Numbered from the stretch's first letter, positions 11,380-22,202 are shown. The stretch is DNA of 64,000 nt from Lithobates sylvaticus (GCA_028564925.1 CM053033.1:200582066-200646065); one strand, 5' to 3'. The notes: generated from the sequence alone by a model not told the origin. Program-made: numbers and translations.

Positions 11380-11859
11380 TTAAAACGATTGTAAAGTCTT
11401 GTTTTTTTTAGTTAAAAATACCAAACATGTTATACTTACCTGCTCTATGCAGTGGATTTGCACAGAGCAGCCCCCGATTCTCCTCTTCTCAGGTCTCTCT
11501 TTGGTGCTCCTGGCCCCTCTCTCCTGTTGAGTGCCTTCACAGCAAGCAGCTTGCTATGGGGGCATCCGAGTCCAGCACTCCCTGTGTTCATTCAGACACA
11601 GAGCCGCGGCCTGACCCCACCCCCTCTCTCGCCTCATTGGCTGACTGAATTTGATTGACACCAGCGAGAGCCAATAGCGCCACGCTGCTGTCTCAGCCAA
11701 TGAGGAGGAGAGTCGTGGGCAGCCGAGACAATCCTACAACATCGCTGGATCTAGATGGGGCTCAGGTAAGTAAGGGGGGCTGCTGCACACAGAAGGCTTT
11801 TTATCTTTATGCATAGAACGCATTAAGATAAAAAAAAACCTTCTGCCTCAATCATTTTA
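11380..11859. mobile_element. TTAA-type MITE, decayed ends
   Basis: The left end TTAAAACGATTGTAAAGTC and right end GCCTCAATCATTTTA are imperfect inverses of the TTAAAGTGGTTGTAAA terminus seen at 58308. A GC-rich middle and a stem near the right end (GAAGGCTTTTTATCTT against AAGATAAAAAAAAACCTTC) support one unit. Confidence 0.6.
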
Positions 11860-11888
11860 TATATTTAAAACAACATTACAGCTTACTA

Positions 11889-12691
11889 TTAACCTCCCTG
11901 GCGGTATGAATATTTCAGATTTTAGGTGCTGAAAGCGGTACAATTATTTTGCATGGAAATTTGGGGTTTTATATTGTAGGTCTGCAATTCTTAGGAATAA
12001 CTCACTTAAATCTGTCCAAACAAAAGTCTAGTAGACATCCCGGGTATGATAAACACAAAATCATAAATTATAATATAATAAATAACAATAAAAATTATTC
12101 AATTATGTAATCAAATCAAAAACACTGAAATTTGCTCAGTTGCAGAATTGTCGCTGTCATTAGATTTAGTGTTTGATGGCGAATTTCCCCACAAATCGCT
12201 ATCGCTCAATTCTGCAAGTGATTCTAATTTATTATCGCTGTTTTCTAGCTGGTCTAAAATCACTTTTGACATAAAGGGACACTTTTTTTTTGCTATGGAC
12301 AATCTCCAAATTCCCGGCAGAAAAAACAGTATGCATGCAGGGCACTGGGCAGACCACTAGGGACAAATGGGATGTGTCATTTTTTTATACAGTACTGTAA
12401 TCTGTAAGATTACAGTACTGTATGTGTTTTTGCTTTTTTTGAATTTGGCGCTGATCTCCACTCCCGTACGTCGTAACGTCGCACTGAACGGAGCTCAGCG
12501 GCACTCGGGCACTGTGTGAATCGAGCGGAGGAGCTCGCACACAGCGGGGAGACATTGCAGGATCCAGGGGACAAGGTAAGTAACTTTCCCTGTATCCTGC
12601 AATGCAAGCCCGAGTCTGGCTCGGGAGTTACCGCTTATAGTACTGAAGTTCCACCCCGAGCCAGACTCAGGAATACCGCCAGGGGGGTTAA
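11889..12691 (-). mobile_element. piggyBac-like element, TTAA-flanked
   Basis: Begins TTAACCTCCCTGGCGGTAT and ends ATACCGCCAGGGGGGTTAA, an inverted repeat with duplicated TTAA at both edges, the piggyBac insertion signature. On the minus strand a 63-codon frame at 12111-12302 encodes an acidic segment (LESLAELSDSDLWG) that resembles the acidic N-terminal region of piggyBac-type transposases; the rest of the gene is absent. The right half, from about 12428, is repeated at 14026-14278. The element is internally deleted. Confidence 0.75.
12111..12302 (-). pseudogene. Possible piggyBac transposase N-terminal remnant
   Basis: A 63-residue minus-strand frame is rich in S, D, E and N and lies wholly within a TTAA-flanked element with piggyBac-type ends. 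Only the N-terminal acidic portion could be present, with no catalytic DDD core visible. The identification rests on position and composition, so it is tentative. A chance frame in a MITE is the alternative. Confidence 0.35.
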
Positions 12692-12810
12692 ACCTTGGTT
12701 AACCTCCATCTCCTTCTTCTCTTAACTTTTTCTTCATAATTTTTTTTTTTTTTTTTTACCATTAGTATGCAAACCTTTGCTCGTTATTACCTTATTTCAG
12801 GTATACTGTA

Positions 12811-13145
12811 TACACTATATTGCCAAAAGTATTGAGACACCTGCCTTTACACGCACGTGAACTTTAATGACATCCCAGTCTTAGTCCGTAGGGTTCAATA
12901 TTGAGTTGACCCACCCTTTGCAGCTATAACAGCTTCAACTCTTCTGGGAAGGCTGTCCACAAGGTTTAGGAGTGTCTATGGGAATGTTTGACCATTCTTC
13001 CAGAAGTGCATTTGTGAGGCCAGGCATGATGTTGGAAGAGAAGGCCTGGCTCACAGTCTCCACTCTAATTCATCCCAAAGATGTTCTATCAGGTTGAGGT
13101 CAGGACTCTGTGCAGGCCAGTCAAGTTCCTCAATCCTAAACTCGC
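12811..13145 (-). mobile_element. Tc1/mariner 3' fragment, copy 1
   Basis: The TIR starts TACACTATATTGCCAAAAG on the plus strand. The minus strand reads the end of a Tc1-type transposase, with WPAQSPDLNLIEHLWDELEW near 13075-13120, the last part of the DDE domain, followed by a clear C-terminal segment to ALLEEWSNIP. The transposase 5' half is absent. The break, just after AATCCTAAACTCGCC, is the same in all three copies and abuts the satellite. Confidence 0.85.
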
Positions 13146-13146
13146 C

Positions 13147-14018
13147 GGACACCAAATCTGACGGGTCACCAAATCTGACGGAACACAGAGGGTCCCGTCA
13201 GATTAGAAGATTTTCTTTGGAATACTTGTGCAGTGAACCCTCTGTGCAGGTGTCCCGTCAGATTAGGTGTCCCGTAAAAGTGTCCCGTCAGATTAGTCGA
13301 CCCGTCAGATTAGTCGCCGGTCACCAAATCTGACGGGCCATCAAATCTGACGGGACACAGAGGGTCCCGTCAGATTAGTCGACCCATCAGATTAGTCGCC
13401 GGTCACCAAATCTGACGGGTCACCAAATCTGACGGGACACAGAGGGTCCCGTCAGATTAGTCGACCCGTCAGATTAGTCGCGGTCACCAATTCTGACGGG
13501 TCCCCAAATCTGATGGGACACAGAGGGTCCCGTCAGATTAGTCGACCCGTCAGATTAGTCGCCGGTCACCAAATCTGACGGGACACAGAGGTTCCCGTCA
13601 GATTAGTCGACCCGGCAGATTAGTCACGGTCACCAATTCTGACGGGTCCCCAAATCTGATGGGACACAGAGGGTTCCGTCAGATTAGTCGACCCGTCAGA
13701 TTAGTCGCGGTCACCAAATCTGACGGGACACAGAGGGTCCTGTCAGATTAGTCGACCCGTCAGATTAGTCGCCGGTCACCAAATCTGACGGGACACAGAG
13801 GGTCCCGTCAGATTAGTCGACCCGTCAGATTAGTCGCCGGTCACCAAATCACCCTGTGTCCCGTCAGATTAGTCGCCGGTCAGATTAGTCGCCGGTCACC
13901 AATTCTGACGGGTCCCCAAATCTGACGGGACACAGAGGGTCCTGTCAGATTAGTCGATCCGTCAGATTAGTCGCAGTCACCAATTCTGACGGGTCCCCAA
14001 ATCTGACGGGACACAGAG
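13147..14018 (+). repeat. Dyad-symmetric satellite, block 1
   Basis: Repeat units of about 66 or 82 bp consist of two direct CCGTCAGATTAGTCG cores, a CCGGTCACC spacer, one or two inverted CCAAATCTGACGG cores, then GACACAGAGGG. Each unit is therefore internally self-complementary. GTCGAC sits between the two direct cores. No coding role is visible. Confidence 0.95.
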
Positions 14019-14398
14019 GGTTTTTTTTAATTTGGCGCTGATCTCCGCTCCCGTGCGTCGTAACGTCGCACTGAACGGAGCTCAGCGGCACTCGGGCACT
14101 GTGTGAATCGAGCGGAGGAGCTCGCACACAGCGGGGAGACATTGCAGGATCCAGGGGACAAGGTAAGTAACTTTCCCTGTATCCTGCAATGCAAGCCCGA
14201 GTCTGGCTCGGGGGTTACCGCTTATAGTACTGAAGTTCCACCCCGAGCCAGACTCGGGAATACCGCCAGGGGGGTTAAACCTTGGTTAGCCTCCATCTCC
14301 TTCTTCTCTTAACTTTTTCTTCATAATTTTTTTTTTTTTTTTTTTACCATTAGTATGCAAACCTTTGCTCGTTATTACCTTATTTCAGGTATACTGTA

Positions 14399-14733
14399 TA
14401 CACTATATTGCCAAAAGTATTGAGACACCTGCCTTTACACGCACGTGAACTTTAATGACATCCCAGTCTTAGTCCATAGGTTTCAATATTGAGTTGACCC
14501 ACCCTTTGCAGCTATAACAGCTTCAACTCTTCTGGGAAGGCTGTCCACAAGGTTTAGGAGTGTCTATGGGAATGTTTGACCATTCTTCCAGAAGTGCATT
14601 TGTGAGGCCAGGCATGATGTTGGAAGAGAAGGCTTGGCTCACAGTCTCCACTCTAATTCATTCCAAAGATGTTCTATCAGGTTGAGGTCAGGACTCTGTG
14701 CAGGCCAGTCAAGTTCCTCAATCCTAAACTCGC
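14399..14733 (-). mobile_element. Tc1/mariner 3' fragment, copy 2
   Basis: Near-identical to the 12811 copy, with the same TIR end and the same internal truncation point at the satellite junction. It differs by scattered substitutions only. It is non-functional because the transposase 5' half is missing. Confidence 0.85.
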
Positions 14734-14735
14734 CG

Positions 14736-15659
14736 AACACCAAATCTGACGGGTCACCAAATCTGACGGAACACAGAGGGTCCCGTCAGATTAGAAGATT
14801 TTCTTTGGAACACTTGTGCAGTGAACCCTCTGTGCAGGTGTCCCGTCAGATTAGGTGTCCCGTAAAAGTGTCCCGTCAGATTAGTCGACCCGTCAGATTA
14901 GTCGCCGGTCACCTAATCTGACGGGACACAGAGTGTCCCGTCAGATCAGTCGACCCGTCAGATTAGTCGCCGGTCACCAAATCTGACGGGTCATCAAATC
15001 TGACGGGACACAGGGGGTCCCGTCAGATTAGTCGACCCATCGGATTAGTCGCCGGTCACCAAATCTGACGGGTCACCAAATCTGACGGGACACAGAGGGT
15101 CCCGTCAGATTAGTCGACCCGTCAGATTAGTCGCGGTCACCAATTCTGACGGGTCCCCAAATCTGATGGGACACAGAGGGTCCCGTCAGATTAGTCGACC
15201 CGTCAGATTAGTCGCCGGTCACCAAATCTGACGGGACACAGAGGGTCCCGTCAGATTAGTCGACCCGTCAGATTAGTCGCCGGTCACCAAATCACCCTCT
15301 GTGTCCCGTCAGATTAGTCGCCGGTCAGATTAGTCGCCAGTCACCAATTCTGACGGGTCCCCAAATCTGACGGGACACAGAGGGTCCCGTCAGATTAGTC
15401 GACCCGTCAGATTAGTCGCCGGTCACCAAATCTGGCGGGACACAGAGGGTCCCGTCAGATTAGTCGACCCATCAGATTAGTCGCCGGTCACCAAATCTGA
15501 CGGGTCACCAATCTGACGGGACACAGAGGGTCCCGTCAGATTAGTTGCCGTCACCAATTATGACGGGTCCCTAAATCTGACGGGACACAGAGGGTCCCGT
15601 CAGATTAGTCAACCCGTCAAATTAGGTGCCGGTCACCAATTCTGACGGGTCCCCAAATC
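14736..15659 (+). repeat. Dyad-symmetric satellite, block 2
   Basis: Same alternating direct and inverted CCGTCAGATTAG/CTAATCTGACGG units as block 1. The order of unit variants at its start (GAACACAGAGGGTCC, then GAAGATTTTCTTTGGAA) is the same as in blocks 1 and 3. Confidence 0.95.
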
Positions 15660-15810
15660 TAAAAAAAGGGGGGGATTTGGGAAAATGGGACTTTAAATGA
15701 AGCCATGACTGGGTAAAGCCATTTGCCTCCATCCCTGTCATTTGAGACCAAAAGCAGCACTGCGGCACTGAGCAGCAGTGGTGCAAACAAGAAGGAGGGA
15801 CTATACTGTA

Positions 15811-16143
15811 TACACTATATTGCCAAAAGTATTGAGACACCTGCCTTTACACGCACGTGAACTTTAATGACATCCCAGTCTTAGTCCATAGGTTTCAATA
15901 TTGAGTTGACCCACCCTTTGCAGCTATAACAGCTTCAACTCTTCTGGAAAGGCTGTCCACAAGGTTTAGGAGTGTCTATGGGAATGTTTGACCATTCTTC
16001 CAGAAGTGCATTTGTGAGGCCAGGCATGATGTTGGAAGAGAAGGCTTGGCTCACAGTCTCCACTCTAATTCATCCCAAAGATGTTCTATCAGGTTGAGGT
16101 CAGGACTCTGTACAGGCCAGTCAAGTTCCTCAATCCTAAACTC
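15811..16143 (-). mobile_element. Tc1/mariner 3' fragment, copy 3
   Basis: Third copy of the same truncated Tc1 end with the same breakpoint next to satellite. The adjacent left flank is the satellite tail, not the piggyBac linker, so the duplication boundary differs here. Confidence 0.85.
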
Positions 16144-16146
16144 GCC

Positions 16147-17137
16147 GGACACCAAATCTGACAGAACACAGAGGGTCCCGTCAGATTAGAAGATTTTCTT
16201 TGGAATACTTGTGCAGTGAACCCTCTGTGCAGGTGTCCCGTCAGATTAGGTGTCCCGTAAAAGTGTCCAGTCAGATTAGTCGACCCGTCAGATTAGTCGC
16301 CGGTCACCTAATCTGACGGGACACAGAGTGTCCCGTCAGATCAGTCGACCCGTCAGATTAGTCGCCGGTCACCAAATCTGACGGGACACAGGGGGTCCCG
16401 TCAGATTAGTCGACCCATCAGATTAGTCGCCGGTCACCAAATCTGACGGGTCACCAAATCTGACGGGACACAGAGGGTCCCGTCAGATTAGTCGACCCAT
16501 CAGATTAGTCGCCGGTCACCAAATCTGTTAGGTCAGCAAATCTGACGGAACACAGAGGGTCCCGTCAGATTCGTCGACCCGTCAGATCAGTCGCTGGTCA
16601 CCAATTCTGACGGGTCCCCAAATCTGACGGGACACAGAGGGTCCCGTCAGATTAGTCGCCGGTCACCTAATCTGACGGGACACAGAGTGTCCCGTCAGAT
16701 TAGTCGACCCGTCACCGGTCACCTAATCTGACGGGTCACCAAATCTGATGGGACACAGAGGGTCCCGTCAGATAGTCGCCCCCGTCAGATTAGTCGCCGG
16801 TCACCAATTCTGACGGGTCCCCAAATCTGACGGGACACAGAGGGTCCCATCAGATTAGTCGACCCGTCAGATTAGTCGCCGGTCACCAATTCTGACGGGT
16901 CCCCAAATCTGACGGGACACAGAGGGTCCCGTCAGATTAGTCGACCCGTCAGATTAGTCGCCGGTCACCAAATCTGACGGGTCACCAATCTGACGGGACA
17001 CAGAGGGTCCCGTCAGATTAGTTGCCGTCACCAATTATGACGGGTCCCTAAATCTGACGGGACACAGAGGGTCCCGTCAGATTAGTCAACCCGTCAAATT
17101 AGGCGCCGGTCACCAATTCTGACGGGTCCCCAAATCT
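16147..17137 (+). repeat. Dyad-symmetric satellite, block 3
   Basis: Continuation of the same satellite family with more unit variants, such as a unit lacking one core near 16690-16720. Confidence 0.95.
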
Positions 17138-17280
17138 AAAAAAGGGGGGGGTTTGGGAAAATGGGACTTTAAATGAAGCCATGACTGGGTAAAGCCATGT
17201 GCCTCCATCCCTGTCATTTGAGACCAAAAGCAGCACTGCGGCACTGAGCAGCAGCGATGCAAACAAGAAGGAGGGACTTT

Positions 17281-18546
17281 AAATGAAGCTCAAGATGGCA
17301 AAATTGAATAAAATGGTGGAGATAAAGAATTTTAATGATGCATAAAAAACAAGTTTACATACAATTCATTCCATGTACACAGAGGTGCACCCATAATGTG
17401 GTGCCAATTTGTACCCTGGCAATCATTGGTAATAACATGTTTACAGCCATTTAATATTCAAGGTGGAATAAAGAGGACCACCATATTCATAATTGGATAT
17501 ACAGGTTAAAATAATAACATCTGCACTGTCAATAGGCTTGAGACCCCTATAAGGTTAAAAGGTATGGACACATATCATGATGGTTGTGTAAATCGTACAC
17601 CAGGTCTAATAGCTCGACGCGTTTCGCGGCTTAAAACTGCTCTTCAGGAGCAGACATGTAGGATATCTGTAATGGAAGGATAATTGAACTACGTAAGTTC
17701 ACTATGGCAAGGCATGGGAGGACGGATAAAACCCCCCAAAAAAACGTATAAGACAAGATGGCTTACGAATGTATGTACACTGGAAGGCATGGTGTCAAGA
17801 ACCTCAGGCCACCCGAGAGCATCAGTGTCGGGAGCCGAGAGGGCGTGTATACGGCGGCAACCATCACAGACGGACGTCCAGGCGGTCCCCCAGTCTCCCG
17901 AGCACCCCTGGTGTAAATATGAGGAAAGTGAAATGTGGTAAAAATGGTGAGATAAGAACAAGATCAGCAAAAAATAAGATAAAGATGGTGAAATGAACAC
18001 CAAGATAACCAAAAGTGGGGGTGGGTGCATGCCAGAAAAAATTGAAACTATATGTAAAATATATGTACTAGTGGAGAAGGTGATAGGTGCAGAGGTGAGG
18101 GAATGGGCTGGAGGCCGATCAGGAGTGACGGTGTAAGACCATGGAAAAAGATCATCACCAAAACACACGATGAAAAAAGAAAATAAGTGTAATGAGTGAG
18201 AGTGTGTAATATACCTGTGTAGAGGAGAGAGGGGGATCAGTCCATAGATGGTAAAAACAAAAGTGACGGAGGGCACAGAGAAACTCAGAGCACACCCGGG
18301 CCGCCGCCTATAAATGCCCGCCGCCACAGCCACGAGCGCAAGAGGGAGGGGCCACAAGGACGCCAACCCCCAAGCGTATCTACGTCGGGCAGTCGGCGCC
18401 ACTCCAGCCCCGCCCACATTCGGGAGGATAGACCGTACTGAACCGGAAGGGCCGCGTCACAAGGGCGCCACACATCCGGCGCGTACATGTGACGTCGACA
18501 CACAGTGGCGGCATATCCGCACACCCGAGCATCAAAGGCACAGACA
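17281..18546 (-). mobile_element. Unclassified insertion inside the satellite
   Basis: About 1.27 kb of unrelated sequence separates satellite blocks 3 and 4. It contains GACGCGTTTCGCGG at about 17618 followed by CTGCTCTTCAGGAGCAG. A 242-codon minus-strand frame (17689-18417) has no recognisable domain. GC-rich sequence lies at the right end. No terminal repeats or target duplication were found, so the class is unknown. Confidence 0.5.
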
Positions 18547-19280
18547 CAGAGGGTCCCGTCAGATTAGTCGACCCATCAGATTAGTCGTCGGTCACCAATT
18601 CTGACGGGTTACCAAATCTGATGGGACACAGAGGGTCCCGTCAGATTAGTTGACCCGTCAGATTAGTCGCCGGTCACCTAATCTGACGGGTTACCAAATC
18701 TGACGGGACACAGAGGGGCCCGTCAGATAAGTCGACCCGTCAGGTAAGTCGACCCGTCAGATTAGTTGCCGGTCACCTAATCTGACGGGTCACCAAATCT
18801 GACGGGAAACAGAGTGTCCCGTCAGATTAGTCGACCCGTCAGATTAGTCGCTGGTCATCAAATCTGACGGGACACAGAGGGTCCCGTCAGATTAGTCGAC
18901 CCATCAGATTAGTCGCCAGTCACCAAATCTGACGGGTCACCAAATCTGACGGGACACAGAGGGTCCTGTCAGATTAGTCGACCCGTCAGATTAGTCGCCG
19001 GTCACCAATTCTGACGGGTCCCCAAATCTGACGGGACACAGAGGGTCCCGTCAGATTAGTCGCGGTCAGATTAGTCGCCGGTCACCAATTCTGACGGGTC
19101 CCCAAATCTGACGGGATTAGCCGACCGTCAGATTAGTCGCCGGTCACCAAATCTGACGGGTCACCAAATCTGACGGGACACACCTGTCAGATTAGTCGCT
19201 GGTCACCAATTCTGACGGGTCCCCAAATCTGACGGGACACAGAGGGCCCCGTCAGATTAGTCGACCCGTCAGATTAGTCA
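18547..19280 (+). repeat. Dyad-symmetric satellite, block 4
   Basis: Resumes the same satellite family and ends in non-repetitive sequence at about 19281. It is not preceded by a Tc1 fragment. Confidence 0.95.
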
Positions 19281-19295
19281 GCCTCACTACTGTAC

Positions 19296-19400
19296 CTACA
19301 CATGTGCAAGCTTTATCCTTTTCAGCTTGGAGGTCGGGGTATGCACTTCAATATCTTCACCTTGGGTGCTAGAGGAGCTTGTTCCTGCACTGGCTGTCAT
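19296..19400 (-). other. 34-codon minus-strand frame, unknown
   Basis: The frame reads MTASAGTSSSS then TQGEDIEVHTPTSKLKRIKL and a stop. The composition is more protein-like than most short frames here, but I recognise no family and see no splice signal or promoter. It could be the start of a lost transposase. Confidence 0.2.
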
Positions 19401-19440
19401 TTGATGGATTGATTAAATTATTGATTAGGAATTGTATTAT

Positions 19441-19550
19441 TGATAAATGCAGTGTATTGATATAGGTGGAGATAAATTATTGATAAATGCAGTGTATTGA
19501 TATAGGTGGAGATAAATTATTGATAAATGCAGTGTATTGATATAGGTGGA
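19441..19550 (+). repeat. 40-bp tandem repeat x 2.75
   Basis: Unit TGATAAATGCAGTGTATTGA followed by TATAGGTGGAGATAAATTAT, nearly identical copies. Confidence 0.95.
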
Positions 19551-19609
19551 GGGTATTTTTAGCACAGCATATGATTAAACAAAATTTTGTCTATATTTAT
19601 ATTCTGAAT

Positions 19610-19760
19610 TATTGTTCTGGAACAAGCTTCCAGATCAGGATGTTGACTTTACTCTGACTGTATTTGCTCCATTCTCTTTCCTCTGAAACACTTCAAATGC
19701 AGAATGGGAGGCAAATAAAGTGGTGATTGCTATGAGGTGTGCTGAATGTCCTTGTCTAAC
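19610..19760 (+). repeat. Inverted paralogue of 9286-9440
   Basis: Plus-strand counterpart of the 9.3 kb segment, reading WNKLPDQDVDFTLT before a stop. Function unknown. The surrounding 19551-20033 has no recognised gene. Confidence 0.5.
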
Positions 19761-20033
19761 CTTCTTTACAATGTGTGACCTGAAGTCTTTTCTGATTTTA
19801 TATTACTGTTATTGCATTGTATTTTATATTTATTGATCCTCTTTCTGCTAGAGAGGTTAACTGAAGGTAGCACAAAATGTAAAGTGCATGTAAAGGCACT
19901 TTTTTGTGTGTTTTGGATAGAGTAGGGAAGGATTTGGCAGATTTTGTAAAATTGCATTGATGTTTGTATATCGACTGGGAAGATTCTCCCCTCTATTTGT
20001 CCTGGTGAGTCAGGTGTGATGGGGGCTGAGAGC

Positions 20034-20476
20034 GTACAAGTGTAAGGGGGGCTGAGAGCCTACAGGTGTGAAGGGGCTGAGAGCGTACAAGTGTGAGGGG
20101 GGCTGAGAGCGTACAGGTGTGAAGGGGCTGCAAGCGTACAGGTGTGAGGGGGCTGCAAGCGTACAGGTGTGAGGGGGGCTGAGAGCGTACAGGTGTGAGG
20201 GGGGCTGAGAGCGTACAGGTGTGAGGGGGGCTGAGAGCGTACAGGTGTGAGGGGGGCTGAGAGCGTACAGGTGTGAGGGGGGCTGAGAGCGTACAGGTGT
20301 GAGGGGGGCTGAGAGCGTACAGGTGTGAAGGGGCTGAGAGCGTACAGTGTGAGAGGGGCTGAGAGCGTACAGGTGTGAGGGGGGCTGAGAGCGTACAGGT
20401 GTGAGGGGGGCTGAGAGCGTACAGGTGTGAAGGGGGCTGAGAGCATACAGTGTGAGGGGGGCTGAGAGCGTACAGG
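20034..20476 (+). repeat. 26-bp minisatellite, part 1
   Basis: About 17 copies of CTGAGAGCGTACAGGTGTGA followed by a G-run. Long minus-strand open frames (CTLSAPLTPVRSQPPS repeats) are a by-product of the repeat. The array is interrupted by a solo LTR and resumes at 20970. Confidence 0.95.
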
Positions 20477-20969
20477 TGTTTTGGATTTCAGACTAAAATG
20501 TCTGAACCGAGTTATCTGCACCTGGTCTAATTTCAAAATGTTCATGCATGCATGGTAGAAGCGAAACACACTGACACGCACTGTTCAAAGTGAAACTTCC
20601 TCTTTATTGCTCTGGGCAGATAGCCCCCTTTATAGTAAGAAGACGACTCATTGTTTGCAAAGACATATTCAAAGTCTAGTTGTGTTTATCATCTGTGGAT
20701 TGGAAGACTCTTATCTAAGTGTTTCATCTCCCAGTCAAATTCATCCAGGTCTGTCTGTGTTGTCATCTGTAGATTGGAGGATTCTTATCTAAGTGGTCGT
20801 CTGGGCCAGTTTCATCCAGGTTTGTCTGTTGATGTCTTGTATTGGACTCCTGAACCCACTCGATGGGGGGGGGGGGTCTCTAGTTACTTCGTTTTGAGTA
20901 AGGAGATTCAGCATTATACATATACAATAGAAATAGTCATTTTATCAAAGCATTAATAAATCCACAACA
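20477..20969 (-). mobile_element. Solo LTR of an endogenous retrovirus-like element
   Basis: A 493-bp segment with TG...CA ends and an imperfect terminal inverted repeat (TGTTTTGGATTT against TGTTGTGGATTT), flanked by the 4-bp direct repeat CAGG (20473-20476 and 20970-20973). A minus-strand AATAAA at about 20607 fits an LTR polyadenylation signal. No internal region is present. It is a fossil left after LTR-LTR recombination, and the exact family is not assigned. Confidence 0.65.
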
Positions 20970-21318
20970 CAGGTGTGAAGGGGGCTGAGAGCGTACAAGT
21001 GTGAGGGGGGCTGAGAGTGTACAGATGTGAGGGGGGCTGAGAGCTTACAGTGTGAAGGGGCTGAGAGCGTACAGGTGTGAAGGGGGCTGAGAGCGTACAG
21101 GTGTGAAGGGGGCTGAGAGCGTACAGGTGTGAAGGGCCTGCAAGCGTACAGGTGTGAGGGGGGCTGAGAGCGTACAGGTGTGAGGGGGGCTGAGAGCGTA
21201 CAGGTGTGAAGGGGCTGAGAGCGTACAGGTGTGAAGGGGCTGAGAGCGTACAGGTGTGCAGGGCCTGCAAGCGTACAGGTGTGAGGGGGGGGGGGGCTGC
21301 GAGCGTACACCTGCTGGA
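20970..21318 (+). repeat. 26-bp minisatellite, part 2
   Basis: Continuation of the same array after the solo LTR, with about 13 units and some GCCTGCAAGCG variants shared with part 1. Confidence 0.95.
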
Positions 21319-21417
21319 TTGGGATGTCTCTTTTGGGCAAAATATAATTTCCTACTGTTAAACTTTAAAAGCACTGATGACTTATAATACACTGTGCATT
21401 TTCATATATGACATTGT

Positions 21418-21795
21418 AGAAATTCAATAAAAATCATAGAGAGTTGTCACAGAAACAGTTGACTCTATTGGAGTGTTAAAAAAAAAAGTGTGTGTACTGA
21501 AGGACTTGGTGGGATGGCTAGTGGGCGGATTTGGTGGGACGGCCAGTGGGCAGGCCCTGGGGAATGTTGGTGGTCAGGTCCGGGGGGGGGGGGGGGGTCT
21601 GGACTAAAGCTGTCTAAGGGCTAAGGGGCCCCACAATTTCTGATGGCTGTCCTGCTGGTGACCATTAGTACTGAGACTGAATGTAAGGGGAAATCTACAA
21701 AATTTGAACTGTCACCAGAACAAGAAGTGATAGAAAATCCTCCAATAGAGACAACTGTTTCTGTGACAACTCTCTATGATTTTTATTGAATTTCT
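21418..21795. repeat. Inverted repeat with 56-bp arms
   Basis: AGAAATTCAATAAAAATCAT at the left and its inverse at the right (ending TTTTTATTGAATTTC) flank about 265 bp with a G-run near 21580. This is probably a small foldback element. No target duplication was identified. Confidence 0.75.
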
Positions 21796-22202
21796 ATTGT
21801 TTCCTGTTGCAGCTACAGGTAAGGGTATCCAAACAATTTCCATCACTAACAGATGCACTCGCTGTCAGCACTGTATAAACTGTTTGTAGCATCAGCGACA
21901 TACAGTATACAGCGCTGTGTTCCCGTAAAGGGTCTTTCTGTTCTTCTCCTGGAACAAAATCAGGCTCAACCATTCATAGAAATGTGGTATTTTCTGAATG
22001 AAGGCAAGGCTTCCAGCAACTGCAATGTCATTTGCTCATCTCCCCATCTCAGTCAATCAGAGGAACCCTTGTATTCATTCAGAAAATAAAAAAGCTTCCT
22101 GCAAAAATGGCTAAGCATGTTGGCAGGTGTGGTGCCATTTAATTGTAGCCCCCCTGCCTCCGTGGTGATGCAGTGGGCAAAGGTAATCCCCCTTTAATAC
22201 CA
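21796..22202. other. Intergenic, no gene seen
   Basis: A 78-codon frame at 21853-22089 shows no family motif. No repeat ends were recognised before the hAT target duplication at 22203. Confidence 0.5.

Larger units (their letters stand above)
12428..14023 (+). repeat. Macro-repeat unit 1
   Basis: Order of parts: right half of the piggyBac-like element, a T-rich linker, a Tc1 3' fragment (12811-13145), then dyad satellite (13147-14018). Unit 2 at 14024 repeats the same order with a few percent divergence by eye, so the composite was duplicated as a block. Confidence 0.85.
14024..15801 (+). repeat. Macro-repeat unit 2
   Basis: Same order as unit 1: piggyBac right half from about 14026, Tc1 fragment 14399-14733, satellite 14736-15659, then a tail at 15660-15801 (GGGAAAATGGGACTTTAAAT, ending GAAGGAGGGA) that recurs after unit 3 but not after unit 1. 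Confidence 0.85.
15802..17280 (+). repeat. Macro-repeat unit 3
   Basis: Lacks the piggyBac half. It begins almost directly with the Tc1 fragment, then satellite 16147-17137, then the tail 17138-17280 that is shared with unit 2. Confidence 0.85.

Noticed and set aside
17689-18417. A 242-codon minus-strand frame as a gene
   Set aside because: No domain; hydrophobic T-rich composition; wholly inside an insertion of unknown class with no promoter or splice evidence.
13147-19280. CRISPR-like appearance of regularly spaced short palindromic repeats
   Set aside because: Spacers are themselves repeated, no cas genes exist, and the surroundings are a vertebrate genome. It is a satellite.
20060-21392. 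Minus-strand open frames of 105-173 codons reading CTLSAPLTPVRSQPPS repeats
   Set aside because: They fall entirely in a 26-bp minisatellite; several frames are open at once and no start or splice context exists.
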